64,000 nucleotides of DNA, taken from assembly GCF_028502605.1 (NCBI RefSeq), contig NC_079235.1, positions 3,658,001 to 3,722,000 on the forward strand, in the 5' to 3' direction. Of this stretch, positions 1 through 12,110 are shown piece after piece (position 1 is the first letter of the stretch; each line of letters opens with the position of its first letter). This DNA is from Trichoderma breve. Its lineage: Eukaryota; Ascomycota; Sordariomycetes; Hypocreales; Hypocreaceae. The notes under the pieces were generated by a model that saw only the letters and a program-made list of their open reading frames with translations, had not been told where the DNA came from and searched no databases. Position numbers and translations under genes: made by a program.

Positions 1-101
1 GCATGACAAAGGTTGGGGACAAGAGGAGAGATAGTTTGGCCAGCGCTAATGCTGAGGAGGTTTCGGGCGGGTCGGAGGCTGCTGCACGGAAGATGCTATG
101 A
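1..101 (+). CDS. 3' end of an unidentified gene (partial)
   Basis: An open frame runs in from the left edge and stops at TGA 99-101. It encodes about 32 residues in the frame beginning at base 3, rich in Lys, Arg, Glu, Ala and Ser and ending in KML. A T-rich stretch typical of a fungal 3' UTR follows at 143-185. The composition is that of a disordered hydrophilic tail. No domain is visible and I do not recognise the protein. It could be chance coding; only the sequence left of the window can settle it. Confidence 0.35.
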   Translation, partial: MTKVGDKRRDSLASANAEEVSGGSEAAARKML

Positions 102-425
102 GCGGGCAACGATATTTGGCGTTGAGGCGGGTACTAGAGAGTCTTTTCGCTTTTTCTTTTTTCTGTTTTTTTTCTCTTTTAAAAAAGGCACCATTTGTGT
201 GTGTATGTTAGGAAAGGCTTGCCTATCCTGTTTGCTAAGATGGGAGATAAAAACGTTATAATGGTATGATGTGTTATATTTAGCTTCGTGTAGTATATAT
301 GGCTGTCTATCTAGCCGGCTATCTTTACCTGATCTCTTTGAAGGCATACTCCCAAAGACGTTCGGTGCTATTTTATGATTCATTACACTACTCTACACGT
401 GAATAGACAAAAAAGAGTTTTTATT
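102..425. other. Convergent 3' spacer
   Basis: This spacer separates the end of the left-edge reading frame from the stop codon of the HSM3-like gene on the opposite strand. It contains T-rich runs at 143-185 and AT-rich sequence toward 420. It probably holds both 3' UTRs. I see no gene or RNA in it. Confidence 0.5.
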
Positions 426-1626
426 TTAGTTTAATATGTCGTTGATATATGCGCGCAAAGGCTCAGCTTCTTCCTCCACAGTCCTATTCGGTAGTCCCCG
501 TAGCGCCTCTTTCAACTGCTCATCATCCTGAGCTGCTACTCTGACCAATGATTTCACAATGGCGTTCTCTTCCGTAGTGAGACGAGACACGCGCATCACG
601 CTGACAAACGTCTCGAAGAAATCGATTAGATTGAGATGCATAAGGATGTCTTCTGATTTGGACACCATGGTCAACGCTGCCCACTGCAAGATGCCTTGAC
701 CAGCAGCCTGGATAACAGCAGGAGAGAGAGGGAATAGCTCTGGGAAAGCAGTTTGGCTTATGGCCCGGATATTAAGTGTTGCGAGACGAGTAAGGAGACG
801 AAGCAGACGACCTTGTGAGAGCGAAGTCTGGTGTCTCGGCCGAGTGGGAGGATGAACCGCTTCAGGGGAACAGAGCGTCGTGATGAGTTCCAGCATGGGC
901 CGCTGCAGGAGAATCAACCGCCAGAGACGCCCATGGCCCGGAATACGGCGTTTGACAACATCGAAGCCGTTGATGTTGCTTTGGCTTCCCACACCATTGA
1001 CACCTTCACCACGGATAGTCTCGCAGTCTGTCTCAAGCAGGTCGCCGAGGACTTTGGCAGCGCGCTCACTAACGCCAACGTCTGGGCTCACTAGCCAGCG
1101 CGTGATGAGCGCCTCGACGACGTCGGTGAGAGTGCTGAGAAGGGCGGCCTCGGTTGGAGTTTTGGCGGCCTTGTGGATGATGGCGAGGGCGAGGAGGTTG
1201 GCGCCGGGTAAAGGAGATTCTAAAGCTGCGAGGATGGACGGAGGGTCGGCGATGGTGAGGGTGCGGGTGAATGTCAAGGGGGAGAGGAGCTTGATTGTGA
1301 GAGATAAGAGAGGGGATGGGTCTTGAGTGGTGGATTTGAGGATTTGAGTTAGAGGCGGGAGGACGGTTGGGAGGAGAGGAGGGATGTTTGTTTCTGGACA
1401 TTGATTAGCAATCTTGGATACACTATATGTGATGGTTGAAAGGGAGTGTTGTTTTGGTGTGTAGAGATGATTTACCTGTCAACTGAAGCTCAATATCATC
1501 AAGGAGCTTGAGGTTGAAAGGCACAGAAGGGTCATCCTCTAGATCTCGTAGGTGAGTGTGAAACTCATCGAGGCCGGAGATGGGATGAGCGTCTGTGTTG
1601 CCGTCGGGGATGATTCGTTCAGACAT
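426..1626 (-). CDS. hsm3: HSM3/PSMD5-like proteasome-base assembly chaperone
   Basis: Two exons, 1626-1476 and 1393-426, give 372 residues. The 82-nt intron has donor GTAAAT, a GCTAATC branch point and acceptor CAG, and the frame is continuous across it. The protein is an alpha-helical, leucine-rich solenoid with no transmembrane segment. Its overall pattern, including an LKLLDDIELQL-type start, a VKRRIPGHGRLWRL segment and an EEEAEPLRAYI end, matches fungal proteins annotated as HSM3. By family knowledge HSM3 (animal PSMD5/S5b) is an ARM-like chaperone that binds Rpt subunits while the 26S proteasome base assembles; its mismatch-repair name is historical. The gene shares a 528-bp divergent promoter with RPC31. 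Assignment is from remembered family pattern, so the family is fairly likely but unproven. Confidence 0.68.
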
Positions 1627-2154
1627 TGTGAATCTTAGTCACAGCCTGTCTTGTCGATGACCAGGAGACTGATAGTGCCCAGTATGATGCAGAGGAAAGA
1701 TCAGGCGAGATGTAGTTATTGAATTTTGACAAGGAATTAGTTTATAAAGAGGTTGCTGTTACTCTGAAGGAAACAACATGTTTGATGTAAAAGCTTCAAG
1801 ATGCATATATAATTTACAGGGTAAGCTGCCAATGCCAATAGCAGGCAGATGCGCTGACGGCAAGAAGCACCAGGCAGCGGGGCAGCGTCATAGCGGATCG
1901 AATTCCGCACCTCCCCACCATAACTTTTTTCTCGGCCGCTGAAAGTTTGGCGCTTCAATTGAGCCCCGGAAGTCTTTGGTTCTGCAAACCCAAGTTTAGC
2001 AGGTTGCATTTCTTCCTCGGGAGAAAATTCGCCAGCAGACCAGCCGCGCGCTTTGCTATACCTTGAATCGCCTAGGTTTACACGATTGAGCCTATGAGAG
2101 TCGCGTTCACTGTGGAATTGGGATTATAGTCAAGGGAATTGAGCTGAGTTGGAA
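1627..2154. promoter_or_regulatory. Divergent promoter region HSM3-like / RPC31
   Basis: The 528 bp between two outward-facing start codons must contain both promoters and 5' UTRs. No clear TATA box lies at a usual distance on either side. I see no other gene here. Confidence 0.5.
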
Positions 2155-3042
2155 ATGTCAAGAGGAGGCGGTGGTGGACGGGGAGGCGGACGAGGAGGTC
2201 GAGGAGGAGGCAGAGGAGGACGACCAGCTCTTCCGTGGGACGATACAGATGAACCCGATGCCCGGCCCTCTGAGCTGTTCCCGGTGAGTTGGATTTCCAA
2301 GGAGAAGAGCTTCAAATGAAGACACCTGTGGAAGAGAGCTGCTGCTAACAGTCTTTGTTTCTAGCCCTGCGTTGTTCCAACTCCTCGCGACCTCACCACC
2401 ACAGAATACAACAGCGTCCAGTGCTTCCTCCTCCTTCGCCACCAAATTCACTCATCGCCCCTCTACACATCCAAGCGAACCTCCCTTATCGATCCCGCCG
2501 CTCCTCGAAAAGTCTACGGCCGCGACCAAATGAACGCCCTGTACGATGTCAAGAGCAAGGCCTCCGTCGACCCCTTCAACGCCATGCCCACCTACTCTCA
2601 GCGCTTCTCTCGACCGGAGCGCGCCCTCCCAGAATGGTCCTCCCGGCCGGTGTGCAGAGAAATGTTCCCTCCCGAGCTTCTCGACACGGTAGACTCGGCG
2701 GATGCTAGTGGAATGAGAAAGAGGCGCAAGCTGGAGCTGAGCAAGGTGAATGCTCTGCCGAATGCGGAGGAAGCATTTGGCATGCCTGCTATCGAAGGTG
2801 AAGACGACGAAGGCGTGCCGGTGAATGGGAAGAATATATTGGAACGATTGGATGCTCTGCGGGATGACGAGGGTGACGATGCTGCCGATGTGGACGACGA
2901 CGAAGGCTTGGAAGAGGAGGAGGAAGATGAAGTCTACGATGACGAAGATGCTGGTGACTACGATGCTGAAACGTACTTTGACAACGGCGACGATGGCGGC
3001 GACGACTATGGAGACGGAGATGATGGTGAAGGGACATATTAA
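2155..3042 (+). CDS. rpc31: DNA-directed RNA polymerase III subunit RPC31 (RPC7)
   Basis: Exons 2155-2283 and 2365-3042 give 268 residues. The intron has donor GTGAGT, branch GCTAAC and acceptor TAG. The protein opens with a Gly/Arg-rich tail (residues 1-22), followed by a PWDD segment and a conserved middle region with DLTTTEYNSVQ, LIDP and YGRDQMNALYDVK-like elements. The last ~90 residues are overwhelmingly Asp and Glu and end in a Tyr/Phe-dotted acidic tail (ETYFDNGDDGGDDYGDG). This is the signature of the C31/RPC7 subunit of the Pol III heterotrimer needed for initiation at tRNA and 5S genes. The glycine-rich N-terminus and acidic C-terminus make database searches noisy, but the middle region supports the call. 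Confidence 0.86.
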
Positions 3043-3606
3043 TGCTTTCTCATCCTATTCTCTACTGGTTTTCGGCACTATCAAACGATCCTTGGCTAAC
3101 GGGACGATTTCATTTTTTTCATTGAGAGGAAGCCATCATTCGGGCATTTTGTTACTATTACTCATCCATACATGTATATAAAGCCAAAAGACTTATACCC
3201 ATCCCTTGCACCAACCATGACTCCATGATGAGTCACATCTTGCGCCAGTAAGCAATGTGATCGCTGCTCTCCCTTCAGATGTCGCATTTTATTTCACATT
3301 GCCTGGGGGGTATCATTGCGACTACACTCGTAGCCATTTCTACACCAGTTGCCCCTACATTTATCATCTAGATACTCTTGTGCTGCTACCCTCCATAGCC
3401 ATACATATCCTGGCATCGACAACAACTGAGAAGAAGACAATGGCAACCTTTCTTATGCTCAGCCACAAAAGGGCTCTTTATACAGCAAGCGCCGCCTAAT
3501 GAATAAACCCCAAAAGCGTGTCCCCCTTTCACCTCAAAAGGGAAGAACCCTTGAACCCAGACCCAAAAAGACGTAAGAAAAAAAGTAAATTAAAAAGCAA
3601 ATCGCT
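3043..3606. other. Convergent 3' spacer RPC31 / NUP49
   Basis: The RPC31 and NUP49 genes converge on this 564-bp stretch, which should hold both 3' UTRs. It includes AT-rich sequence and one copy of the palindrome TACATGTA at 3169-3176. The short open frames inside are not supported by any motif. Confidence 0.5.
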
Positions 3607-5270
3607 TCATGAAGAAACCCCGGAATACAACCCGCTATCCAAGATCCCTGCTTGCAACCTTGATAATCTCTCCCTCGTATCCGCAATCTGTCCGGCCTGA
3701 GCGATAACCGCGCTGCCCATCTCCCGCAATGCTGAGAGCACCTGGCTGAGCTGGTCCTGGACGGGCGCGCTCATATGGTCGCGTAGGCTGCGGATCTGTT
3801 CGTAGAGTCCGTTCTCCACCCCGGGCATATCCCGCTCAATCTGGGACCGGTACTCGTCCAAGCGGTTCTTGTACTTCTCGACGTCATCGCAGATGCGGTT
3901 AAAGTAAGTGATGAGATCCTGAGCGCTGGCATGAGCCGATGAGGCGTCTGTTGAGTTGGAGTCGTCTGGTGGAGGAGGGCCGGCGAAGAGGCCGGTTTGG
4001 TGGTAGTGTGTAGGTAGCTTGAGGTTGTCGGCGGCTTTGAAGGAGAGCTGGGCGTCCGCAACGTCCTTCTTGGTCATGTCCTGAAGAGCCTTGACGGTCA
4101 GGATGTCGCGGTTGAGGGCGTCCTGAACCGTCTTGAATTTAGACTCGACAAATTGGACGTCTCGTCCGAGCTGGTCGATATCCTTTTCATGCTGGGGCAT
4201 GAATTCGCCAATCTCATCCCTCATCTTGATAACGCGCTGGATGCCCTTGTCGATGAGAGCAATTTCGTTCTGGATCGGCTGGGCAAGGTCATCGAAACGC
4301 GATCGCGGACGCAGGTTATCATAGTTGACTTGGACAGCCGCAACTTGGGTCGTGGCAGGAGCGGCGGTAGCTGGAGTTGATCCACTATAATCAAGTTAGC
4401 AATCATGGATTGTGTAGGACAGCACATGGCATACAATAAACCGCCTGAGGGCTTTGCCTGGGTTTGGCCCAACAATCCACCTCCTGTGGTGGCTGCAGCT
4501 GGAGTCGAGCCAAAAAGACCTCCTCCTGACTGCTGAGTGGTCGCAGAGTTCGCAGAGTTCGCAGAGTTCGCAGTATTTCCAAACAATCCTCCACCTGTCG
4601 TCGCCGTCGTTGGTGCTGCTGCAGGTTTGGCGCCAAACAATCCTCCGCCTGTCGTCTGCTGCTGGGTGCCCGCAGTATTGCCAAACAGGCCTCCTCCTGT
4701 CGTCGCCGGCGTCGTTGTTGCTGCGGGTTTGGCGCCAAAGAGTCCACCGGCGGCTGGCGCAGGAGTTGGTGTTGACCCAAACAAACCACCGGCAGTTGTG
4801 CCTGTGGCAGGGGTCGCGGCCGTGTTTGTTGCGGCGCCAAAGAGACCTCCGCCAGTACTTGGCTGAGGAGTTGGTGTAGCGGGAGTTCCAAAGAGACCGC
4901 CTGTCGCTGCTGGCTTGGCGCCAAAAAGCCCGCCCGTGGTCGCCATGCTGCCGATGGTTGATGGACTTGCCGACGCGTTACCAGCTCCAAAGAGTCCTCG
5001 AGTCGCCGCTGGCTGTGAGGTTGTGCCTCTGTGGCGCGTTTGGTCAGCGACAATAAGAAACAAAGTATCAGCCCGAAGCTAATTGGAGAGTATGTGAGGT
5101 GGTGGCGGGCGAAGCGGTGGTGGTGAAAGGCACCTTGTACTCCGTAGATGTGGTGATATCAGAAAGTTCACGGCGTGGTGTTGAAGATTTAGCAGAGCTT
5201 ACAGGGTATTTGCAGCCGAAGTGTTGATGCTAAGACCCGCTGGGCCACTAGCAGACCGCGCCAGAGACAT
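3607..5270 (-). CDS. nup49: GLFG nucleoporin NUP49 (NSP49; Nup58-type subunit of the Nup62 complex)
   Basis: Exons 5270-5203, 5028-4435 and 4384-3607 give 479 residues. Both introns keep frame, and the second lies inside a GLFG repeat. The N-terminus begins MSLARSASGPAGLSINTS, as in fungal NUP49. Residues ~33-220 carry eleven GLFG motifs and one GLLG, spaced by Ala/Thr/Pro/Gln-rich linkers; these form the phase-separating permeability barrier and bind karyopherins. Residues ~235-470 are charged, heptad-rich helix that should coil with NSP1 and NUP57 in the central channel. A 9-bp repeat encodes Asn-Ser-Ala within the FG region. The gene shares a 381-bp divergent promoter with FIP1. NUP57 is the main alternative; the N-terminus favours NUP49. 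Confidence 0.85.
4542..4577 (-). repeat. 9-bp coding tandem repeat in NUP49
   Basis: Three perfect 9-bp units (CGCAGAGTT on the + strand, 4542-4568) are followed by one degenerate unit. On the coding strand they read AAC TCT GCG, giving Asn-Ser-Ala repeats between two GLFG motifs. The number of units is likely to vary between strains by slippage, always in frame. Confidence 0.85.
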
Positions 5271-5651
5271 GGAATCGCACCTGAGCAAAAAATTGGCTTT
5301 ACAAACAAACTGACTTTTTTTCCGGGCAGGCGAGTCAAGGGCCCAATTCGTGTGGAGCTCTGGGTTTGGATATGCCAAAGCTTGGACTTTGCGGGTCTGA
5401 GAGTGAAGGGATACGGAAAAACTCCGGGGCTGCTGCGATGCTATGTGGCTGGGTCCAGATAGAGAGAGATACGAGTACAGTATTAGAGGATCGATTCCAC
5501 AAGGCTAGCCTTAGTTGACTTTCAGCCTGCAGAAGAGCTTCCCAGAGCTTCAACTTCCACCATACACACGCCGATTTCCGTGACTTCATTCCATTCAATT
5601 CATTTTCTATACATCCTATACTCAATCCTCTTACTTTAACCTACTATCACA
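5271..5651. promoter_or_regulatory. Divergent promoter region NUP49 / FIP1
   Basis: This 381-bp interval separates the start codons of NUP49 (-) and FIP1 (+), so both promoters and leaders lie here. Toward FIP1 it becomes pyrimidine-rich (5600-5650), as is common near fungal transcription starts. I found no recognisable operator. Confidence 0.5.
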
Positions 5652-6828
5652 ATGGATATGGACGAGGATGACGATCTCTATCAGCCAGAAGAGCCGAAGA
5701 TTGAGCACGACGAGGAAAAGAAGCCCAAGGTGGAAGAGCTAGAAGAGGGCGAAGAGGAGGATGAAAGCGGCGCAATGGATGAGGACGATGACGACGACTC
5801 AGTAAGGGGTCGTCCTCACTGAAGCAGGTTACGGACCACATGCTAATCACACGAATTGCAGGATATAGACATCATCACAGAGCGAAAAGACGGCACAAAG
5901 GCAGCACCACCACCGTATGTCAACCTCGTGCGCGCCGTGTCGTGATGCGATGCGATGCGTCATTGCCCATTTAGCTGACAGAACGATAATAGGCAGGCCA
6001 AATATAGCGACATCAGAAATATTCCCCAACGATCAGCCTCCAACGACACCCCGGCGAAAGCATCAGTACCCATCAAGAGGGACGAAGACTCGAAGCCGAC
6101 GAGCGCCCTGAACATTGCGGCTCCCAGCGCAGATCAAACATCAGCTGCTGCCTCAAAATCAACAATCGACATCAATGCTAATCCAATCCACCCTGCCGCT
6201 GGCAAGCCTATAACACAAGTCAACATAGACGAAGGTAACCTCTCTCTCATTGCTCTCAGCGGCTCTTCCATGTGCCTAACCAATCTCGCTAGATCTACCA
6301 GACAGCGACAAACCGTGGCGTAAGCCAGGCACAGACATTAGCGACTACTTCAACTACGGCTTCGATGAGTTCACATGGGCTTTATACGCTGCCAAGCAAG
6401 AATCGATTCGCGGCGAGTTTGGTGCCGATGCTTTCGCTGCCAACAACAAGAAGATGATGGAAGACTTCAACATGATGATGATGGGAGGCATGGGTATGCA
6501 GGGTGGAGGAGGTGCAGGCGCTGGCGCTGGCGGAGGTGCGGGTGGCATGCAGGGAATGGATGGAATCCCTCCCGAGATGCAAGCCATGATGCAGCAGATG
6601 ATGGCTTCAGGCATGGACCCTTCTCAAATGGACCCAAGCCAGATGGCGGCCATGTTCTCTGGGATGCAAAACACCGGTGGCAATGCTGGCGCGCAAGGCA
6701 ACCAAGGGCAAAACTTTGGCGGCGGCTTCGGTGGAAACCAAGGTGGCTTCGGCTATGACCAGGGCATGGCGGGAGGCGGCAGTGGAAGAGGTGGATTTGG
6801 AGGCCGTGGCCGCCGTGGCCGATGGTAG
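5652..6828 (+). CDS. fip1: Pre-mRNA polyadenylation factor FIP1
   Basis: Four exons, 5652-5801, 5862-5914, 5993-6234 and 6293-6828, give 326 residues with every junction in frame. Residues 1-50 are acidic (poly-Asp/Glu), as in other FIP1 proteins. The Fip1 motif follows the third intron: DLPDSDKPWRKPG then DISDYFNYGFDEFTW, the short conserved block that contacts the zinc-finger subunit of the cleavage and polyadenylation factor. The C-terminal half is disordered: a Gly-rich stretch, a Met/Gln-rich stretch with two DPSQM repeats, and an RGG-type tail (GRGGFGGRGRRGRW) likely to bind RNA and be arginine-methylated. The role is to tether poly(A) polymerase to the 3'-end machinery. The Met-rich section is unusual in composition. 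Confidence 0.9.
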
Positions 6829-9738
6829 GGCAATCATGAGTCCGGGTGTTCTGAGACATCGAGCAGCCATGGGTTTGGAAAGACTTCTAACCAAGAAGAT
6901 GGGCTCCGAAATGACCGTCCTGAGAAGATGAAGAGGAAGCGGCGGCCGCCGGGGGTACGTCGCAAGAAGCCTCGACCAACACAAGCATCTATTTGGACGC
7001 CATCTGCCGTTAAAGGACACGGATAATTGGTGGTGCAGATGATAGGAGATATCATGTTCGTTACGACACGCCGCTGGAATACACGATATCTAGCGGATAC
7101 GAACAGCACGTGGGTTATCATGGACAGGACCAGAGATCAATCGCGATAACAGGCCACTTCTATCAACTTCAATTTTCTGAAGCTAGTTTTACAGAAGCAT
7201 TGGCAGCAAATCGCTCACATTCCTACCTCCTTATCACGGTAGAAGATAGTTGGGGAGGTTTGATGGGCATGATGATATAGATAGGTGGCATTCATAGTGT
7301 CTGAGGTATGTATGCAAATATACAGCCTTTGAGAGCTGCCAATGAGATGAAAAGGACAATCTCTGCTTGTCTGTTTGAATGATAACTGTGTAGCCCGACA
7401 TCAGGTAACGTTACCTAGCTGTGACAGACACGGGGCCTAGTTGGGAGAATCGAGGCTCGAACTTCCTAAGAGAGGAGGGTGGCCGCTTTTGTATGGCCTG
7501 CCAAGAGGCTAGAGGATTGGGTTGAGAAATGCCAGGAACGCCCGCATGCAGCATCACACGACGTAAGGAGGGGGGTTTCTCTCTCTTGATTCCAGCGAGG
7601 AGGAAAGATATGAGTAATGATGTGGTTGCTGGGTTGTCTCTTTGAAGATGTCCATGGATGCTTACGTGGGGGAACACAGAGTGGGAGAAGGGTCACGGTT
7701 GAGTGTATTTTGAGATTAATTCTAGATAAACTCAATAGAAGCAAACCATTTACCTGCCTAGCATTAATAGGCCTTGGTAAGCAGCACCTCAATTAGATCA
7801 GCAAGATCGATCTGGAGAAGCAAATCACCATCACGCGCATCACCACGTCTAACTACCAACACCGGTTAGCCGCCGGATCTCTCTCCAGCCTTGAATCTCT
7901 CCGAGGCCGACTCCGACTCACTCACCCCGCAGCATATATTGAGCGGTACTTGAGGTATCATCTCGGAATCACTATTGCTTCCTGTCCATATCCTACATAC
8001 CTAAGAGAGGAGAGTGAATATGCGGTGCTCTTCAATTATACATGTACATACCTTGCTCTCCCACCTGAGCGCCGATGGCACCCGATAATAGCAGTTTTTA
8101 CTCCGTACATGCTTCCCCACGACAAAGTCAAAGCTGTGTATTAAAGAGACGCACAGTCCAGAGTTTATCCTAACTAGAGGGGCATCTCTGCGGCGGTCCT
8201 TCTACAGGGGTGTGTTCGTCCACTCATGAAGCATCTACATGCTCTCTATGCCGAAGCGGGAAGCTCATATGCTGAAGGAGGGCTAACCATAGCGATACGC
8301 TTCTTGAGCCTTTTCCCCGACTGGTGGGATGTATCCTCTTTAAGTGCTTATGTTGCGCTTAAAGATGGAAACAATTGAAAGCAAGTTTTCGGTGTTGTTT
8401 GCCGTAATAATAACCTGCTCTGATACTCTTCCTATTGATGTTACCGTTGCAGAGATGTAGGTGGTCATGATGCATCGCATGGAGATGCCACGATGAGATG
8501 GAATCAGCCGCAATCCTTCTTGTTTGCGAGCCCACGGCTGGCTGTGGTAGCCGACCAGATACACTCTGACGACGTGTGTTGTGCAACTCAAGCTCGCCGA
8601 ACAAGGTCGATCATCTAGAATCATTTCAGTCTTGTACATGAACACCGACTCCGATGATGCCTGAGCTTAACCGGTGCTCAATTACACGCATCCTGTCCGG
8701 GCCCTCATGAGGCTTCATTCATATTGCCCAACTCTATTTGCACTAGCTAGTTTGTTTGAACCCATCCATACCATAATATGGAATCTTACTCAAAATCGGG
8801 TGTTTGGATGCTGCCCAAGTAGGTAGGAGGTTGTCACACCCTGGTTCCTCCACAAACCTTACATGTACATACATGATCAAGACAGGTCATGATCCCCAAT
8901 CGTCCAATCAAATCGTGATATATGTTTCCCCCGCGAGTAGCCCTGGTTCGGCTTACTTGTGCCTCCCACGATTCTTGGGTATCATCATGTACATTTACGC
9001 ATAATACTCGCGTGGAAACTCATCCTCTTATCACCATTGGCAAGCTGTAATCCCTATCTATAGATAGAAAGATATACGCTGGAGCCATCCAATTACCAAG
9101 ACGGAACATATACCGAGGCACGATGAGCGGTAGTTCGTACAAAGCGGTAAAGATTAAGCGACCTTGGTTGTACCACTGAGTATTACATCGCCATCCGAGT
9201 ACATGTATGTCATGTCAAGACCCCTGATGTTTCGGCGCCTTGACTAACCCACCTGTCTCGGCACACTCGTCCAGATGCGACCAACCTTCTTCTTTGCTAC
9301 ATGCACCTTGAGCGTCAATCAATCATGTCACCTGGCAAAGTCACTATAGCTAGCAATCGCATAGATCCCAACCGATAACGTCCTTTAAGAGTCGATATAG
9401 TGAGTCGATGGGGCTCTTACCGACGCCGGCACTCCTCTATACCTCCACATTAAAGGTAGCATGGCTCCATCACGAGTTCATCATGACCCCCGTCTCGCCT
9501 CGTCCCTTCGCCCGGCGGCAAGCGCAAAACAGTTCCAATGCCACGTATGCTCAGATACCTGATGTAGCATCGTGGTAAGACAGCGGGGGAAGGCTTCTCT
9601 CCATTGCTCTTACATGTTGAACTCGAGAGAGGATATAAAAAGCTCTTGGTCCGACCTTGTGAGGTGGCACGCTGCCTCTTCGTCATCAAAAGCAATCTTC
9701 GTTTCGGATCCGATAGCCTCAGCATCTCTATAGCCAGG
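6829..9738. other. 2.9-kb spacer between FIP1 and chit33, including the chitinase promoter
   Basis: I find no gene here: reading frames are short, lack family motifs and have no convincing splice structure. The first few hundred bases are the FIP1 3' UTR. The right-hand end is the chit33 promoter, with a TATA box at 9634-9641. Three copies of TACATGTA occur at 8039-8046, 8860-8867 and 9200-9207. A non-coding transcript cannot be excluded from sequence alone. Confidence 0.5.
9634..9641 (+). promoter_or_regulatory. TATA box of chit33
   Basis: TATAAAAA lies 98 bp upstream of the chit33 ATG, a usual distance for a TATA-driven, strongly inducible fungal gene. It sits just downstream of a GA-rich segment (GAGAGAGGA). 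Inducible chitinase genes are commonly TATA-containing, so a functional core promoter is likely. Confidence 0.6.
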
Positions 9739-10900
9739 ATGCCTTCTTTGACTGCTCTTGCGAGCTTGCTCGCTCTTGTTCCTTCTGCTCTGGCTGGCTG
9801 GAATGTGAACTCGAAGCAAAACATCGCCGTATACTGGGGTAATTACTTCTTCATGTAATCTTCTTGTTTGGGCAAGTCCATCATCTAACATGCAAATAGG
9901 CCAGAACTCTGCCAACTCGCAAAGCACCCAGCAGCGTCTCTCCTTCTACTGCAATGGTATGTCTACCAAACTCTGCGAGGCAGTTCAGTCGGAAAATGGG
10001 ACAAGACGGAACTAACAATTGCCATCAAGACGCCAACATTAACGTCATTGACATTGCTTTCCTGAATGGAATTACTCCTCCCATGACCAACTTCGCCAAT
10101 GCTGGTGACCGATGCACACCCTTTTCGGACAACCCCTGGCTCTTGAGCTGCCCTGAAATTGAGTGAGTCTCCTCAACTTCTCCCGCTTTACATACGTTTA
10201 TACTGATTATAATTCACCATCAAGGGCGGACATCAAAACTTGCCAGGCCAATGGCAAGACCATCCTCCTCTCTCTCGGCGGCGATTCCTACACTCAGGGT
10301 GGCTGGAGCTCAACAGGTGCTGCTCAATCGGCCGCTGATCAAGTCTGGGCCATGTTCGGCCCCGTTCAATCCGGAAGCTCCGTCCACCGTCCCTTCGGCA
10401 GTGCCGTCGTCGACGGCTTCGACTTCGACTTTGAAGCAACAACCAACAACCTCGCTGCCTTTGGCGCCCAGCTGAAGAGCCGAACTAACGCTGCCGGCGG
10501 CAAGAAATACTACTTCTCTGCTGCTCCCCAGTGCTTCTTCCCCGACGCTGCTGTCGGCGCCCTCATCAACGCCGTGCCTATGGACTGGATCCAGATTCAG
10601 TTCTACAACAACCCTTGCGGCGTTAGCGGCTTCACTCCCGGCACCAGCACCCAGAACAACTACAACTACCAGACCTGGGAGAACTGGGCCAAGACCAGCC
10701 CCAACCCCAATGTCAAGCTTCTCGTCGGCATTCCCGCTGGCCCAGGTGCTGGTCGCGGATATGTCTCTGGCTCTCAGCTTACGTCTGTCTTCCAGTACTC
10801 GAAGGGATTCAGCACCTTTGCCGGCGCCATGATGTGGGATATGTCCCAGCTTTACCAGAACACTGGCTTTGAGACGCAGGTCGTCAACGCTTTGAGATGA
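9739..10900 (+). CDS. chit33: Secreted GH18 endochitinase, Chit33 type (class III)
   Basis: Four exons, 9739-9838, 9900-9956, 10030-10162 and 10225-10900, give 321 residues. Residues 1-19 form a signal peptide ending ALA, before mature GWNVNSKQ. A single GH18 TIM barrel follows, with the substrate-binding SLGG motif at 113-116 and the catalytic motif D160-G-F-D163-F-D165-F-E167, where Glu167 is the acid/base. No chitin-binding module or linker is present. Length and sequence match, from memory, the 33-kDa Trichoderma harzianum endochitinase almost residue for residue. It hydrolyses chitin in host or self walls. An upstream TATA box and long spacer fit an inducible gene. It converges with the M50 peptidase gene. 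Confidence 0.96.
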
Positions 10901-11230
10901 AGGGCCAAATGATAAAATACGGAAAAGCTCCAAAGTTTAGGAGATTGGGGGTGGCCTGACATTATGAGGGCCTAAAGGTAAGATTGTATATATGTATATA
11001 TGCCTGTCGAACATCTACTGTATATAGCTCCGATTTTTGCACATATTGAATTGATTGTATATGATTTCATTGTGCTGCGTACTATACTTGAGTGTAATCA
11101 ATTTCGTCGTTTATAACGTTGGGTATCATAGAAAATTCATCACAAGTCCTAAAAATCAGTCGCCGCCGTCACTTCCCGTCCTTCTTCCACCTCTTCTCAG
11201 TCATGCTCGAATATACTGACCATCATGCAT
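10901..11230. other. Convergent 3' spacer chit33 / M50 peptidase
   Basis: This 330-bp interval holds the chit33 3' UTR, with a TATATGTATATATG-rich stretch near 10985-11002, and the 3' UTR of the opposite gene. No further gene is visible. Confidence 0.5.
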
Positions 11231-12110
11231 CTACGTAGGGATGAAGTGCTTGGAATCCTCCTCCTGCTGCGCAAACGACTGCGAAAAAGCGGCCAACCCT
11301 ATGATGATGCCCACAGCCATGAAGAGCACTGAAATGATGGACCAGATGACGCCCCAGCACTGCGACGAGCCGCCGTACCGCTTGGCAAAGACGCTCGCGT
11401 CCGACTCATTAACCTTTCGAAGGATCAAATCGTCACAAATGTCCCACACGCTATACAACGAACTCATGACACCGATGAACAGTACAATAAAGCGCAACGC
11501 CTCAGCATGAACGATAAACCAACTTCCAATCAGCAGTCCAACAGCAAGCAGGATGGTCATGATGGTCAGCCAATCGCGTTTCCCCCACCAGAGGGTCAGA
11601 AGGAAACACACTCCCAGGACGATGCTGGCGACTTTGCTGGCGACGATGTCGAAGCCGCACATGGTGAGCAGTGCGCCGATGATGGAGGAGCCGAGATAGC
11701 CCGCGGGTAGGGTGATGGCGCTGATGCCGCCGGTGAGGTGAGTGACGCCACCTTCATGGGGGTCGAGAGAGATTGATTTGACGTGGCCGCCGGTGAGGAT
11801 GGCGGTGATGGCGTGGCCAAATTCATGAAATGCGATGACGAGCATCTGGGAGAGAGGTTGTTAGTGTATGTGATGTATTTGCGAGGTGAAGCTATCTTCA
11901 TACTTTGAACGGCCACAAGATCATGCGAAGGTAGGGCACATTCCAGAGGATGGCGATTGCGACGACATATCCCGCAATGACACCCAATGTGACGGCCTGA
12001 GTGTGAGTTGGATGCTGAAGGTTTCGAGAAAGGAGGGCATGATATTGATGTTGGGAGGTGGAGTGTATGTTGGAAGCGCTTTCAAGAGGCTGCCATGGCG
12101 CCATTTCCAC
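11231..12110 (-). CDS. M50-type (M50B-like) integral membrane metallopeptidase
   Basis: Exons 12110-11904 and 11845-11231 give 273 residues with a phase-0 intron (donor GTATGA, branch CTAAC, acceptor CAG). The first membrane segment lies around residues 40-60. The zinc motif H76-E77-F-G-H80 starts just after the splice and is embedded in a hydrophobic helix, as in site-2-type proteases. A conserved HEGGVTHLTGG element follows, then four or five more membrane segments (about 100-260) separated by short loops. These features fit the fungal M50B-like peptidase family, thought to cut within membranes; substrates are unknown. The C-terminal second-ligand motif typical of M50 (NxxPxxxxDG) is not obvious, so catalytic activity is inferred from HExxH only. 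Confidence 0.8.

Noticed and set aside
10310..10933. 207-codon open frame antisense to chit33
   Set aside because: Shadow of a highly biased sense gene; no motif and no promoter.
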